Of a stretch of 64,000 bases of DNA, positions 23,101 through 33,036 are shown in pieces (within the stretch, counting starts at the first letter, position 1; the number at the start of each line of letters is the position of its first letter). This stretch comes from Blepharisma stoltei (lineage: Eukaryota > Ciliophora > Heterotrichea > Heterotrichida > Blepharismidae). A program made the translations under genes and the position numbers. The notes under the pieces are model-generated. The model worked only from the letters and a program-made list of their open reading frames with translations. It was not told where the DNA came from and did no database searches. Location: the NCBI GenBank assembly GCA_914767885.1, contig CAJZBQ010000048.1, positions 558,001 through 622,000 of the forward strand, in the 5' to 3' direction.

Positions 23101-23973
23101 TTTGAGAAAGTCTGTTTTGGTCTTTCAATAATCAAGTACACTTTGCTCGATAAAGGGATCTATAAAGGGGTATGAGCTATATATAGTTTAGAGTATAAAA
23201 CTTTAGTTCCTTCACTTAGGCTTGACCAAAGAATTCGTATTGAATTTATATCAAAGCTATTTAAATAAAAAATATCATTTTTATCAAAACAAATAAAATT
23301 TTTTTGAAAATGTTTTTTAAAAACTTAAAAATTTAAAATTAAGGATAATACATTTATTTAAATAAGATGCACTTTATATTCTATTCTTTAAATAAGAGCA
23401 GGATATAGCTAAATTTTTAATTTTAGTTAAGAAGAAACATTTAAATTATATCAAAACTTTTTACATAAAAATTATGATTTATATATATAAAATTTTTTTA
23501 TTATAAATTTAATTTTGTTCCAATTTAAAGGGGGGTTAATTTACCAAAAAAGTGGAAATTTTACCTATATTTTGTTCCAATTTAAGGGGGGGGAGTGAGT
23601 TTTTACTGTACTTAATCCAATTGTTATGATCAGCTTACTTATCTCCCTTATGGGAGATACTTTTGAAAGAGTCAAAGAAAACAGTGAAATTGCTGACGCT
23701 AGAGAACTTATTGATATGCTGATTGAAGCAGAAACTTTGCTGTTTTGGAGAAAAAATAGAGGCAAAAAGAAATATTTGCAAGTTTGTACAGGTAATGAGC
23801 TTGAAAAAGCAGAAGATCATGTGGATAAAAAGCTAAATGCACTAGGAAAAATTATTTTGCAAATTCAAAAGCAGCTTAAGGACTCATTTGAAGCTAGATG
23901 TGACCGAGAAGGAGAACTTCTTCTATTAATTCAAGAATGCCGTGGGTCTAAAAAGCGTGGAGTTAAGCATTAA
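17189..23973 (+). CDS. WD40-repeat / TRP-like ion-channel fusion, split by five IESs
   Basis: Six pieces (17189-17400, 17474-18064, 18138-18507, 18616-18967, 19123-20825, 23596-23973) sum to 3606 nt (1201 aa plus TAA). Residues ~70-620 are WD40 blades (GHTGKITALAISPDETYVYS, VSGSSDRTVRVW, SGDDSGTVLCHD). After an ankyrin-like linker (NETPLSICLDKSYTECTNA) come six hydrophobic helices: EKWRKLSWLIYFQASIYISY, a helix pair ending FWNWVDLLRIILF, FRGTLYFNIFK, DMLPFFIILCFLTLAF, a pore loop, and a last helix with VLNPIVMISLLISLMGDTF. A coiled-coil tail follows. The layout resembles TRP channels with the N-terminal ankyrin region preceded by a WD40 propeller. Likely a membrane cation channel with a sensory or scaffold domain. 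Many Trp are TGA. Related loci: 45609-51661 and 60868-63311. Confidence 0.8.
17401..17473. other. TA-bounded IES (73 bp)
   Basis: Removal joins QLPREV to RIPFQGTC and corrects the frame in the WD40/channel gene. Confidence 0.6.
18065..18137. other. TA-bounded IES (73 bp)
   Basis: Edges share TATG. Removal gives YLVFICMDNNISIW, a normal WD40 strand, from two different frames. Confidence 0.65.
18508..18615. other. TA-bounded IES (108 bp)
   Basis: Contains several stops; removal joins KRKKIF to YSNSEDMNIIAW in a WD40 blade. Confidence 0.65.
18968..19122. mobile_element. Palindromic MITE IES, family B (155 bp)
   Basis: Nearly perfect palindrome from TATAGAATTGTCCCATAGATGG to its complement, centred on ACCATATGGTACTGG. 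TA at both edges; removal joins EVWALNL to HENSTLYSG. A second copy is at 48718-48870. Confidence 0.9.
20826..23595. mobile_element. 2.77 kb composite IES bounded by TGA, inside the last pore helix
   Basis: Left TGA (20826) then CTCCCCCCC and AAATTGGAAC with a hairpin. Right end has two direct copies of TGTTCCAATTTAA(A)GGGGG, then GGGGAG and TGA (23596-23598). Neither edge is TA. Excision leaving one TGA (Trp) restores the S6 helix. Inside: inverted repeats of about 210 bp (21340-21550 versus 23017-23228), three direct copies of a ~90 bp unit (21783, 21929, 22816) and a second family-I left end at 22020. No ORF. Confidence 0.85.
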
Positions 23974-24168
23974 TCGAAAAATTTCTATGTAATAAAAATT
24001 ATTATTAAGTCTATTTAAGACCATTTTTAGTTAAATCAAGTTATATTGTATTTTTACAATATATTTATCAATCATAATAATAGCAATGCTAATATATTTA
24101 AGCATAAATTCCAATTAATTCCATTTTGATATCCGTATCCTAGACTGACATAAATTTATATAAATATC

Positions 24169-24528
24169 ATGAAAGTATACTCAGAGTGTGAGTCAAGCAC
24201 AGATGAAGGAAGAACTGGCCGCTGGACCTTAAAAGAGCATGAAGATTTTATGAGAGGAGTCTCCTTTTATGGAAAAGACTGAAAAAAAATCGCTGACTTC
24301 TTAGGAACAAGGACTCCAGTGCAAGTCAGGAGCCACGCCCAAAAATTTTATTTACGTGAAGAAACTGTGAAGAAAAGCAAAAGAAAAAGCCACAAAGCTT
24401 TTAAATTCCAGCCTATAAGTATAGAAGTTTACGCTAAAAAGGATAAGTCGACTCAGTATGGAGAAGGAGTTCTCTTTCCTGGGACAGAAGAAAATCAAAA
24501 TATCAGCAAAATGTATTTTCTTTATTAA
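24169..24528 (+). CDS. SHAQKYF-class single-Myb protein
   Basis: 119 residues from ATG 24169 to TAA. The Myb-like repeat is GRWTLKEHEDFMRGVSFYGK, then DWKKIADFLGTRTPVQVRSH with the diagnostic SHAQKF in its third helix, as in plant CCA1-like and Dictyostelium/ciliate MYB-related regulators. A basic stretch (KKSKRKSHK) follows and could serve as nuclear localisation signal. One Trp in helix 2 is TGA. DNA-binding regulator; target unknown. No IES. Confidence 0.85.
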
Positions 24529-24803
24529 GATAATAAACAAATTTAATTGGGAAATCAAGGAAATTTTATACTTAATAATTAAATTTGTAGTTAAAGAAAC
24601 AATATGTATCTTTATTAAATCAGCCTAAAAATAAGATACATAAAAATATATAATTTTATTTAAAAATAGCATTTATTTAGAAAAAGACTAAAATTGTGGC
24701 ATTCTTTATACCTGAGGATAATTAAATAAAGCTAAAAATGAAAAGAATACCTAATTATCAATTAATTTTATGACTTCTGTAATCTTTCCAATCTATTTAT
24801 TCA

Positions 24804-25684
24804 TTACTGTTCTCTCAGCTCCTTTATTTGCTCATTTTTCCCAACAATCAGTTTCTTCAAGCTTTGGAATTGCTTTGAGTCAGCTAGCCTTTTATCTTGT
24901 TCCTCTTTAAGCTGCTTTATAAGCTCTTCTTTAGTCTGCAGTTGAAGCTAAATGATTTCTACCTTAGTTTCTTCTAGCATATGAATAGCTTGAGTATCAT
25001 GCTGTGGCTCTTCATGTCTTGGCCCATTTTCTAATTGAGCTGTTAAGCTTTCTACTGCATTCCTCAGTTCCATTTTTTCATCTAAAATTTGACTAATTTG
25101 AGTTTGCATTTGCTTCATGCGATTTTTCAAAGTATTATTTTCTTCTTTAAGTTCATTAAGCTGCTTTACTAATAAAGGATCATTATTAAAGCTTGTTTGG
25201 AGAGTTGGAAGTCTAGCACCCTGAGTCCTTTTGTTTAAGTCTAAAGCTTTTTGGCTTCTTTCTATGTTTCTCATTTCTTCGATTGCATGGAGATTTTCGA
25301 TGAAAGAAGTATCAGCTTGCAAAGTCAAATTGTGGGTTTGAGCTTGGTTCATTAAGATTTTTATTCTTTTATAGAAAAATAGCTTTATTTTGGTAATATA
25401 TTAAATTTGGTAATATTTTATTTAAAAAGGAATATATAAACTCCTGACATGTGAGCAATATTTTGCAATTCAGCTTCAATTGTGCTTGATACTTCTCTGA
25501 CAAAATTGTCCATAAAAGCTTCAACCTCGTTCTTCTGAAGCAAAGCATCTTCATTGAGATTTTTTGCTATAAATTGTTTAGCTGAGGTGTCAATCTCCTT
25601 TAAGTTTTCTCTGCGTTTTAAGGCAAAAAAGTCAAGGTATTTTTTTACCTCGACTTGATGATCAGGACTCAGAATTCCTTCCAT
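24804..25684 (-). CDS. LZTFL1: Leucine-zipper transcription factor-like protein 1 (BBS17)
   Basis: Regulator of BBSome trafficking into cilia. Pieces (minus) 25684-25435, 25363-24963 and 24947-24804 total 795 nt (264 aa plus TAA; human 299). The N-terminal helical domain has HQVEVKKYLDFFALKRRENL, KNEVEAFMDNFVREVSSTIE and AELQNIAH, which track the human protein closely. A long leucine-zipper coiled coil follows (LLVKQLNELKEENNTLKNRM) and the C-terminal KNEQIKELREQ matches the human KKNDQIKDLRKR end. One IES and one 15-nt intron. Cytosolic/ciliary base. Identification is strong despite low overall identity. Confidence 0.85.
24948..24962 (-). other. 15-nt intron in LZTFL1
   Basis: Minus-strand GTAGAAATCATTTAG containing an in-frame TAG; removal keeps the coiled-coil heptads in register. 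Confidence 0.85.
25364..25434. other. TA-bounded IES (71 bp)
   Basis: AT-only segment; removal joins HMSGVYI to KILMNQAQ in LZTFL1 and corrects the frame. Confidence 0.65.
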
Positions 25685-25899
25685 TTATTATATGCAAAAA
25701 TTATAAAAATACAGCAGGAAATTATTATCATGATAGAAAGCTTTCTTTGTTGTTTTTAATCGATTAAAAGGAAACCATTATAATCAAAACTTTCAATATA
25801 AAAATGCTTTTAATTATAATTTCTAGTATAAACTTATATCTTAATTAAATAATTAGTCTTGAAGAATAAATTGTTCCATTTTTTAATTATTTTTATCGC

Positions 25900-27698
25900 A
25901 TGTATCAAAATTCATTTCAAAGTGGGCCGTATGTTGAACTTGCTAATCCAAGTGAAAAAACTCCTCAATGGAGTATAAACAAGCCTAAATGAAAATTATT
26001 TGAAAAAACAGTGAAAGGTTATATCATTTCATTGGATTCTCACAATGCGAAACTTCAACTACCAAGTAACGATAAACAGTCATTGGCATTGATTCAGCCT
26101 TATTTGGTTTTGCAGGTATATTTAACCCCAGGCCAGCCTTTTACGTTGGATCTTGCAATTTCAGATATTTCAGGCACGAAACGAAGGCTTTTATTTGGTT
26201 TAAACAATTTTTAAAAAAAAAAGCTTTAATGAGTCAATATACTCAATTGCAAGTAAAAATAATTTACTAAAGATAATAAAAATACTTTATCCCTAGGATA
26301 TTATAATTGCCCTTTATTTTCATCAGCATCAAAAGAAATAGTCTCAGCCCCTTTGCATTCAAGAATACCAAATTGGCCTTTCTTAAGAGGTGCATGGTCT
26401 TGCATATCGATCGATATGTCTAGTTTTGTTACTGCTTGCTTTCCTGGCAACACTTTTAGGTCTTTAGATTCAATTACAGTTCATTCTTTTTGCAAAATCC
26501 GGAGAATTTTTACAATGAAAAATCCATTGTTCGAATTATCAGAAAATTCAGCAAAAAATCCTCAAAATTGTGAAAATGTTCCAAAGGTTTTGGAATTTCC
26601 ACCTGGGGTACAATTTTCGAATCAAAATGTTGGGCCTGAGCTTGTAATGACTCCTGAATCAGAAAGAAGTGGTCTTTCTGTAAGGAGTAAAAAAGAAGAA
26701 ATTGTATTTGAGGATAGAATTCCTGTAGCAACAGCCCCAATTAGAAATTTGCCAAAATCAAGACAAAAAACTGTATCACCTAGAAGAAATTTTCAATCAA
26801 ATACAACGAATGAATTTTTCAATAAAAGCTTGTTAAATAAAACTAAAACAATTGATAAAACTCCACAACAAGCTGTCAAAAGAAAAGGCTCAGCAGGAAT
26901 TCCAATAAAAAAAGTTTCCCATAAGCCAAAAAACCATTCAATATCTAACGAAGAAAACCAAAACATAGCCTTAAATACAGAAAATAGTCCAAAGCAAAAA
27001 AGGTTTAGAGGTTTCAGTGATGATCACGAAGTCCATTCAAAATTTTCCAATGAAAATCGTTATGAAGATCTCAATGAATCAGAAATAAAAGAATCAATTG
27101 TTATTGAAAAATCAAGCAAAAACTTGTCAAACTGCAGCTCCTTTGTAAACCAATCAATCCAAGAAGAAATTGAAATTGATAGGCAATCCCCTCAAAATAA
27201 TCCTCATGATCTTATTGAGCATAACTTTTTCCCTGCCCCAGCTCAAATTACAAAAAATTCGACCTCTCCTGTGCCTCTTCCTATAGCCCCTGAAATGTTT
27301 TAGATCATTTATTGGCCATCCATTTTAATTTCCAAAATTCATTTTTACTTGTCAGTTATTTTGAAAGGAAAAACAAAAATGACAAATCTCCGTTTATGGT
27401 TTTGAGGTACCTAATTAGACTTACACTATTTAAGGCAGGTGTGCCCTGCACCATATTTTATTTGGTAGGTATTCTGTTGAGTTATAGAGATCTATTAAGG
27501 TGCATGAGCTATAACTTTTATGATAAAAATCTATCAGAAATGACGAAATTTCGGCCTTTTACTCCTCCTTTTTCTGGGCTAGCTTCAATGCAAAATCTTC
27601 GAATTCCGAAAAATTCTCAAGAAAACCAATTGATTTATGATTCAATTTTAAATTGTTATTATGATCCTTCATCACAAGAATATTATAAAATAAAATAA
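25900..27698 (+). CDS. CFAP20DC: CFAP20 domain-containing protein (C3orf67 homologue), split by two IESs
   Basis: Pieces 25900-26200, 26315-27300 and 27519-27698 total 1467 nt (488 aa plus TAA). The N-terminal CFAP20/DUF667 domain reads MYQNSFQSGPYVELANPSEK, GYIISLD, LIQPYLVLQVYLTPGQPF, ISDISGTKRRLLFG and, after the first IES, APLHSRIP, WSCISIDM and FRSLDSITVHSFCKIRRIFT. Each of these has a counterpart at the same place in human CFAP20DC. The remainder is low-complexity, Ser/Asn/Lys-rich. The last exon ends LNCYYDPSSQEYYKIK. Expected at axonemal microtubules. Trp written TGA once (KPKWKLFE). Confidence 0.85.
26201..26314. other. TA-bounded IES (114 bp)
   Basis: Removal joins RRLLFGL to FSSASKEIVSAPLH, closing the gap in the CFAP20 domain exactly where human CFAP20DC is continuous. 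Confidence 0.7.
27301..27518. other. TA-bounded IES (218 bp)
   Basis: Starts with the TAG that would end CFAP20DC early; removal joins IAPEMF to YDKNLSEMTKFRP and changes frame to the final exon. Confidence 0.65.
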
Positions 27699-27880
27699 TA
27701 AATTTGGCACTTTAAATAAGACTTGATAAAAAATTATTCTAAAATGGTTTTTAAGATAACAAACTTATTTTACTAATAAAAATTCAGAATTAAATGGATT
27801 TCAGCAAATTATTGAATTTTCAAATTTTTTTTAAATTGTGGCTTAATATGCCTGCTAATTTTTCAAGTATAAAATAATAA

Positions 27881-28715
27881 ATGATTACTTTAATCATACC
27901 ATTATTTTTCTGGATTGCCTCTTCTCAGATAACAACCCAGGGAGTATTTAAATATAACGCCTATTCTTCTGCCAAAATCCTATCAAAAAATGAAAGTCAT
28001 CCTGAGCTTTATGGTTCTAAGTTCAGTTCAAATTGTGTAAAGCTTTGTCTTGAAACTTCTTTAGTGAATAATGAACTTACCTGCAAAAATCTATACCTAA
28101 TTAAAATAAATATAAAATCCTAATTACTCTATTACTCAAATATTAAATAGATAAGTGCTAATCAAGGAGTATTTTTTTATTTGTTTAAATAGGTATATGC
28201 AATTGCAGCATAAAATCACCCCAAAAAATCTCAAGTAAATTTCTTGAAACTTGTGAGCATTCTTTGATTCTTACTGAAAAATCATATACTATATCTTATA
28301 AATCATTTTATTTCTATTTAATAATAAATTTAGAAAAAAATTATATAAAATGGTATATGAAAATATTAAAAATTCTATTGAAAAGTCTATTACTGAAGAT
28401 AAAGTCAAGCATATAGCCTTTTTAACCACTAATATTCCAGACAAAGAAAACTGTCTTACTGACTGTAAAGAATTTTGTTTTGGGCTTCAAGGAGATAAAG
28501 ATGTCTGTATGAATGTATGTGTAAATAAATTCTGTCCTAATGAAATTACTCAAATTGAGAGTCCGAATGATTGGTCATTTTCTGTTGAGTTTATAGTAAT
28601 TTTAATCCTCGCGGTAATCATAGCAAAACAAATTAGATATTTAAAGCGAACTTATGGGAGACGAGAAAATCTGGAAACTGGGTATATGAGATTATATTCC
28701 ATAATCAATAAATAG
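27881..28715 (+). CDS. Type I membrane protein with Cys-rich ectodomain
   Basis: Pieces 27881-28097, 28196-28296 and 28344-28715 total 690 nt (229 aa plus TAG). Signal peptide MITLIIPLFFWIASSQ; ectodomain with about 15 cysteines, many paired closely (NCVKLCLET, LCNCS, ENCLTDCKEFC, VCMNVCVNKFC). A single transmembrane helix EFIVILILAVIIAKQIRYLK precedes a 30-residue basic cytosolic tail. Not recognised as a known family; the even cysteine clusters suggest a disulphide-rich surface or lumenal domain. Two AT-rich segments with stops are removed by TA joins; the first has alternative TA choices a few codons apart. Confidence 0.6.
28098..28195. other. TA-bounded IES (98 bp, edges approximate)
   Basis: Interrupts the Cys-rich ectodomain gene; TA pairs 28092/28098 and 28190/28196 are alternatives in frame. 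Confidence 0.5.
28297..28343. other. TA-bounded IES (47 bp)
   Basis: Both edges read TAT(A)AA; removal joins YTISYK to MVYENIK and corrects the frame. Confidence 0.5.
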
Positions 28716-28771
28716 TAATTCTGAGGCTACTATAAAATTTCCTTATTTATATTTATATAGAAAATAATAAA

Positions 28772-31700
28772 TTAATTATCTAATAAACATACTTCTAATT
28801 GTGGCGACCTTTGTATTGCATCTGCTAAAAGACAATAATCTTTATGCGAAACCTTCATTTCTCTCAGCACAATTGTTTTTAACCCAACACAAGAGTCTAA
28901 TATCGCGCAGACGTCAGATATCAAAGCATCAGTCCCAGTCAAGTCTAATTCGCGCAAATTTTCTTGTTGGCATAAACATTCCATAATTCTTGTAAGTCCT
29001 TGATTCGTCAATTTTACGTGGGCAAGATGCAGAATTTCCATCTGTGGCCGAGTTCTAATTAAATTGCATAAATCCCCTACATGATTTTCGTCAAACTGAA
29101 GCCCAGATAGTCCTAAATTTTTGAGCCCAGTCTTAGATAATAACTGAATAATGCTTCTCAAGCTGTTTTTCTGTATCGGATTATATGATATAAATAGTCC
29201 ATTTAACTGAGAATCTTTAAGTGTTTCAAGTAAAGATTTCATGTCTTCTCCTGATAAATTGCAATTTTCGACAATAATGTCACTTATTGACGTTGAACAG
29301 GTAGATAAATTTATGAGAGTTTGTAAATTAATTTTATTTTCACTGAGATCTATCATATTGAGTTGCCCTTGGACTGAAATAGCGTCTACTATTTCTCCTG
29401 TAGATTCTGCTGAAAAATTGTTGTTTCTTACTCCCTCCTCGTGAGTGAACAAAAAAAATTTTGTTTACTCACAGAGGGGGCTATTTTTTTTTTTTTTAAA
29501 AAAAATTTATATGTAAATTTTCTTAGAAAATATTTTTTTTCGAAATTTAAAAAAATCCTAATTCGCAAAAACTGGAAAGCAAATATTAATTAAATTTATA
29601 AAATTTATGTTGTAAAAAGCAATTTGTTTAAAATTAAACAGAATTAGCTCTAGATTTCATTATACTAATTATCACTTTATAACGATGACCCCCCCTCAAT
29701 CTTCATGCCTATTGCAACAAAAATTTTTAGAAAAAATCTTCATGCCTACTGCAACACATTTTTATATAAAAAAATTAATGCATTTTCTCTAGGCGAGTTT
29801 TCTAAAAAAAATCATAAAGCAGCGCTACTGTATGCGTGTCAATGACCTTCTCATCGAGATTTGGACGGCTATTGCCATCGCTCGCAATTTTATTAAACTT
29901 ATCTAGCTAAAAAGTACGGAAAAATTTAAGATGCGCATCGAAATTTTTGTTGCAAGAGGATTAGAATTAGGATTATTACAGACAGGCGCTATACGCCCTT
30001 CCTATAGATGGCGCGCAATGCGCCATCTATAGGAAGGGCGTATAGCCATATTGATGACGCAGTCACCAAAGACCTCCCGTACGGAAGGTTCTACCGCTTT
30101 TCGAGTCCAGCCCAGAGAATCTATCCCTCTTACGAGTGCCCTTCCGGTACCTTCTGTCTCCTCCTTGCGGCTTCAGTCTTGAGTGGGCGACTTATGGATT
30201 TCTGCGGCCCTGCTACGGGCGATTGGAGTTGCTTGATTCCAAGGATCAGCTCCTTGGAGTCTATCGGGTGTCAAAGTGCCTTCCTTCGACAGCTACAGGA
30301 AAAAGACTGTTCCCCTGTGGCCTGGGGCCGAAACCCCAGTTTCTCGGTAGAGGAATGCCCATGGGTCCTCGGATCCAAAGGACGTTGTTGAGCACCTCCA
30401 TTTCTAGTCACACAGGAAAGCAGCCAAAACCTACCCGGATGCACACTTCTTGAGCCTGCGTCTGATTCTAGGCTCAGATCCCGTCCCAGTTGGCCGTAGC
30501 CATAAGGTCTGGACTGCTGCGCCAAGAGAGCAGGCTGACACGTGTCGCCATTTTAATGTATAGTATATAGTTTGTTGCAAGAGACATGAAAATTATTATT
30601 TTTTTTTATATATAAATTTTATATTAAAAAATTGCATTTTTGTTGCAATAGACATGAAGATTGAGGGGGGGTCATCGTTATATCAAAATTGTTTTCCATA
30701 AAATTTTTTTCTATTAAAAAAATTTTTGTTCACTCACGGAGGGTGGGTTTTTGGGCAAAAAATAGCGATTTTTCTAATGGTTTTGTTCACTCACGGAGGG
30801 GGGGGAGTTAGCATTAAGCATCTGAGAAAATCATCTTTTTTGAGCCATTCAGATAATTTTAATGCATTTTCGTCCCCTAATGAATTTTCTGCTAAATTTA
30901 GCTCAGCTACAAAACAATTGTTACTTAAGGATTGTAAAAGTTCGTCAAAATTGGCAGATGTCAGCTTGGTATTTGCTAAGTCTAGCTCAAAAGGTCTTTG
31001 CAAATTCGCATTAGAAATAGCAAGGCATAGCTGAGAATAAATTTTTGACAAAAAATAAGCTTGAAGCTCATTTTTTTCATTTAAATTCATTAAGTTAATA
31101 TTTTGTTCTGAAAGTGATTTTTCTTGTTTATTTTCAATTTTCAGCTTAGAAATTGCATAGCTTTTAAGCCTTTTCTGAATCCTAGTCCCTATGATTTTTA
31201 TTAACCTTGTGCTGATTTTTTTAAAATCTATTTTTTCTTGGCAATTTTCTCATTCTTTGTATTCTTCCATTTCTTTCAATAAAATAGTGTTTTGCTCTTC
31301 TAATTCTTGGTTTTTTAGCTTTAAAGCAGAATTATTTCGTGCTAAATTGATCCTTTCTTGAGCCTTCGCTTTTCACAAATTTCTTTCCTTTATTGCTTCT
31401 TGTAAAGCTTCTTCACTTTTTTTAAGTTTTACTATTAAATTAGCAGATTTTTTATTGGCTTCAGTTTGTTCAATGACACTTCTTTCAGTGCAAATAAAAT
31501 CTAGTTTTTCTTTAAGCTGAAAGCACTCCTCTTCAGATTTTTTTAATTTTTCTTTGCAATAGCTTAATTCTTTGCTTATCTCATTTACGCAGCTGAGTGA
31601 CCTATAGAAATTGCCCGAGGATGGCGCTATATTGCGCCATCCTCGGGCAATTGGAGACACGGCTCCACACGGGAATTGTGTTCCACGTGTGGAGCCATTT

Positions 31701-32256
31701 TTCCACGTGGGAAAATGTGGATTCCACACGTGGAAAAATGTGGATTCCACACGTGGAAAAATGGCTCCACACGTGGAATACGGTTCCCGTGTGGAGCCAA
31801 TTTTCGCTTGCCCTAGGATGGCGCCATATAGCGCCATCCTAGGGCAAATCCTATATTTTCTATTAGCCCATAAAGTGACTGAAAATTTGTTGCGACTTCT
31901 TTTATTTTCTCTTCAAGTTTGATTTGAAATTCTATTGAATTCACTATCGTTGCTCTATAATCTTCTAATTTCATTTGAAATTGGCAAGAATTCACCCAAT
32001 TCTCTTCAGTTTGGCACTCAATATTAGCAAAACTTGTAATCGTCCTTATATCCGCATTTTCAAAATTTTTTGTCAATTGATAATTCTGCTTATTTTTTAC
32101 CTCATTTTCAACCGCAGTCAAAATTCCAAAAATTTCGTCTTCAGTCAATTCAAGGCCTTTTAAAGCATTTAATAGCAAAGGATGGTCATCGGCAAGAGTT
32201 TTTAGCTCAGGGTCGTCTTTACACATCTCAATTACATTTAGCAATCCTTGATCCAT
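28772..32256 (-). CDS. Coiled-coil plus leucine-rich-repeat protein, split by two MITE IESs
   Basis: Pieces (minus) 32256-31856, 31604-30811 and 29430-28772 total 1854 nt (617 aa plus stop). Residues 1-~135 are an acidic helical domain (DDHPLLLNALKGLELTEDEI). Residues ~140-300 are coiled coil (CKEKLKKSEEECFQLKEKLD, LKLKNQELEEQNTILLKEME). The C-terminal ~310 residues are ribonuclease-inhibitor-type LRRs (ELDLANTKLTSANFDELLQS, VAELNLAENSLGDENALKLS, LGLSGLQFDENHVGDL, ELDLTGTDALISDV). Such proteins usually act as scaffolds; a ciliary role is possible but not shown. Three Trp are TGA. Its ATG is only 9 bp from the stop of the upstream gene. Confidence 0.75.
29990..30044. mobile_element. 55-bp perfect palindrome
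   Basis: 25-bp arms TATACGCCCTTCCTATAGAT... with 5-bp loop, inside family E. The CTATAGATGGCGC core recalls the ends of families B and C. Confidence 0.8.
30045..30565 (-). mobile_element. GC-rich retroelement-like insertion
   Basis: About 55 percent GC in an AT-rich setting. Minus strand begins with an A-rich leader and ATGGCGACACG (30551) like the other insertions of this type. ORFs on both strands have no recognisable domains and look like by-products of composition. It sits inside family E, next to the 55-bp palindrome. Confidence 0.6.
31605..31855. mobile_element. MITE family C IES (251 bp)
   Basis: Ends TATAGAAATTGCCCGAGGATGG and (complement) TATAGGATTTGCCCTAGGATGG, each followed by a small hairpin GGCGC..GCGCC. 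The interior is a large palindrome of repeated TTCCACACGTGGAA words. TA-bounded; removal joins YGLIEN to RSLSCVNEI in the LRR gene. Confidence 0.9.
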
Positions 32257-32265
32257 TTTATATAA

Positions 32266-32934
32266 TTAAAGATTATCTTTTAATAAAGGTGTTGTTATAG
32301 AAGATCTATGCTTCAATAAGCTTTGGTTAAGTCTGCAGGAAAATTTGTTGAATATAAAATCACCAAAAACCATAAAAAATAGCCCAGCCATACATGTAGA
32401 AAATGGGATAATATTATAAGCTCCATAGCTTTCACTAATAAAGAACCCATAGATAATTCCTTTTAATAGCACAATATTTATAGAAATCCCAGGGCTATCT
32501 TTCATAAGAGACTCAGTCATAAAATAAACCGCTAATCCAAAAAGGCATCCACAAATTACTTCAATAATTAATTCACTAGCTGATATCGCTGCTGATGTTA
32601 AAAATAAATAAAATACCACAAAAGAAAACAGCTGCAATAAACCCTGCATAAATAACTGAATAATCCCTGCTGTATGAGTGTCTAATTCCTTTTTACTTGC
32701 AAGTACAAGCAAAATTACGCTTACAGTATAACAAATTACTGATACAATTTGTAAAATAATTAAATGCCAATGTTTAACCATGTCTAAAGTCATGAAAAAT
32801 CATATACTGCCGGTTACTGATAAAGAAACCCCAAAAACCTGAGAAAGTGTATAGGAAAATTTGTAAATGTAAAATGTGATGATCAATACGAAAACCCCTA
32901 CAAGATATATCATAAAATCAATTGAGCCGTGCAT
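32266..32934 (-). CDS. Multipass membrane protein, unknown family
   Basis: 222 residues from ATG 32934 to TAA 32266-32268, one TGA as Trp (GSIWFFM). Six or seven hydrophobic helices (DFMIYLVGVFVLIITFYIY, HLIILQIVSVICYTVSVILL, FMQGLLQLFSFVVFYLFLT, LIIEVICGCLFGLAVYFM, ISINIVLLKGIIYGFFIS, FSTCMAGLFFMVFGDFI) leave almost no loops. The C-terminus is short and basic. I do not recognise a family. It ends 9 bp before the LRR gene starts and lies 102 bp after the next upstream gene, all on the minus strand. Confidence 0.65.
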
Positions 32935-33036
32935 CAAAAAATCGTTGTCATAATAACTCACAAAGGTATTTATGCTTTATCAGTATTAATTAAGCTATTT
33001 TATTTAATTTTTAATTATGATTTATTCATTATTTTT

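Larger units (their letters stand above)
29678..30682. mobile_element. MITE family E nested in family A
   Basis: Inverted ends TATAACGATGACCCCCCCTC and AATCTTCATGCCTATTGCAAC with near-identical complement at the right. The family-A copy at 11195 has the same neighbourhood without it (ATCACTTATATATCAAAA), which shows the empty TA target. Confidence 0.85.
29431..30810. mobile_element. CTCC-class family-A MITE IES with nested insertions (1.38 kb)
   Basis: TTA duplications at 29428-29430 and 30808-30810. The ends are those of family A (CTCCCTCCTCGTGAGTGAAC with its hairpin; right end with direct GTTCACTCACGGAGGG copies). A foreign element fills 29678-30682. Removal joins FLRCLML to RNNNFSAEST inside an LRR. 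Confidence 0.9.

Noticed and set aside
30008-30525. ORFs of 84-127 codons on both strands
   Set aside because: They lie in a GC-rich retroelement-like insert nested in MITEs, overlap on both strands and have no domain; open by composition.
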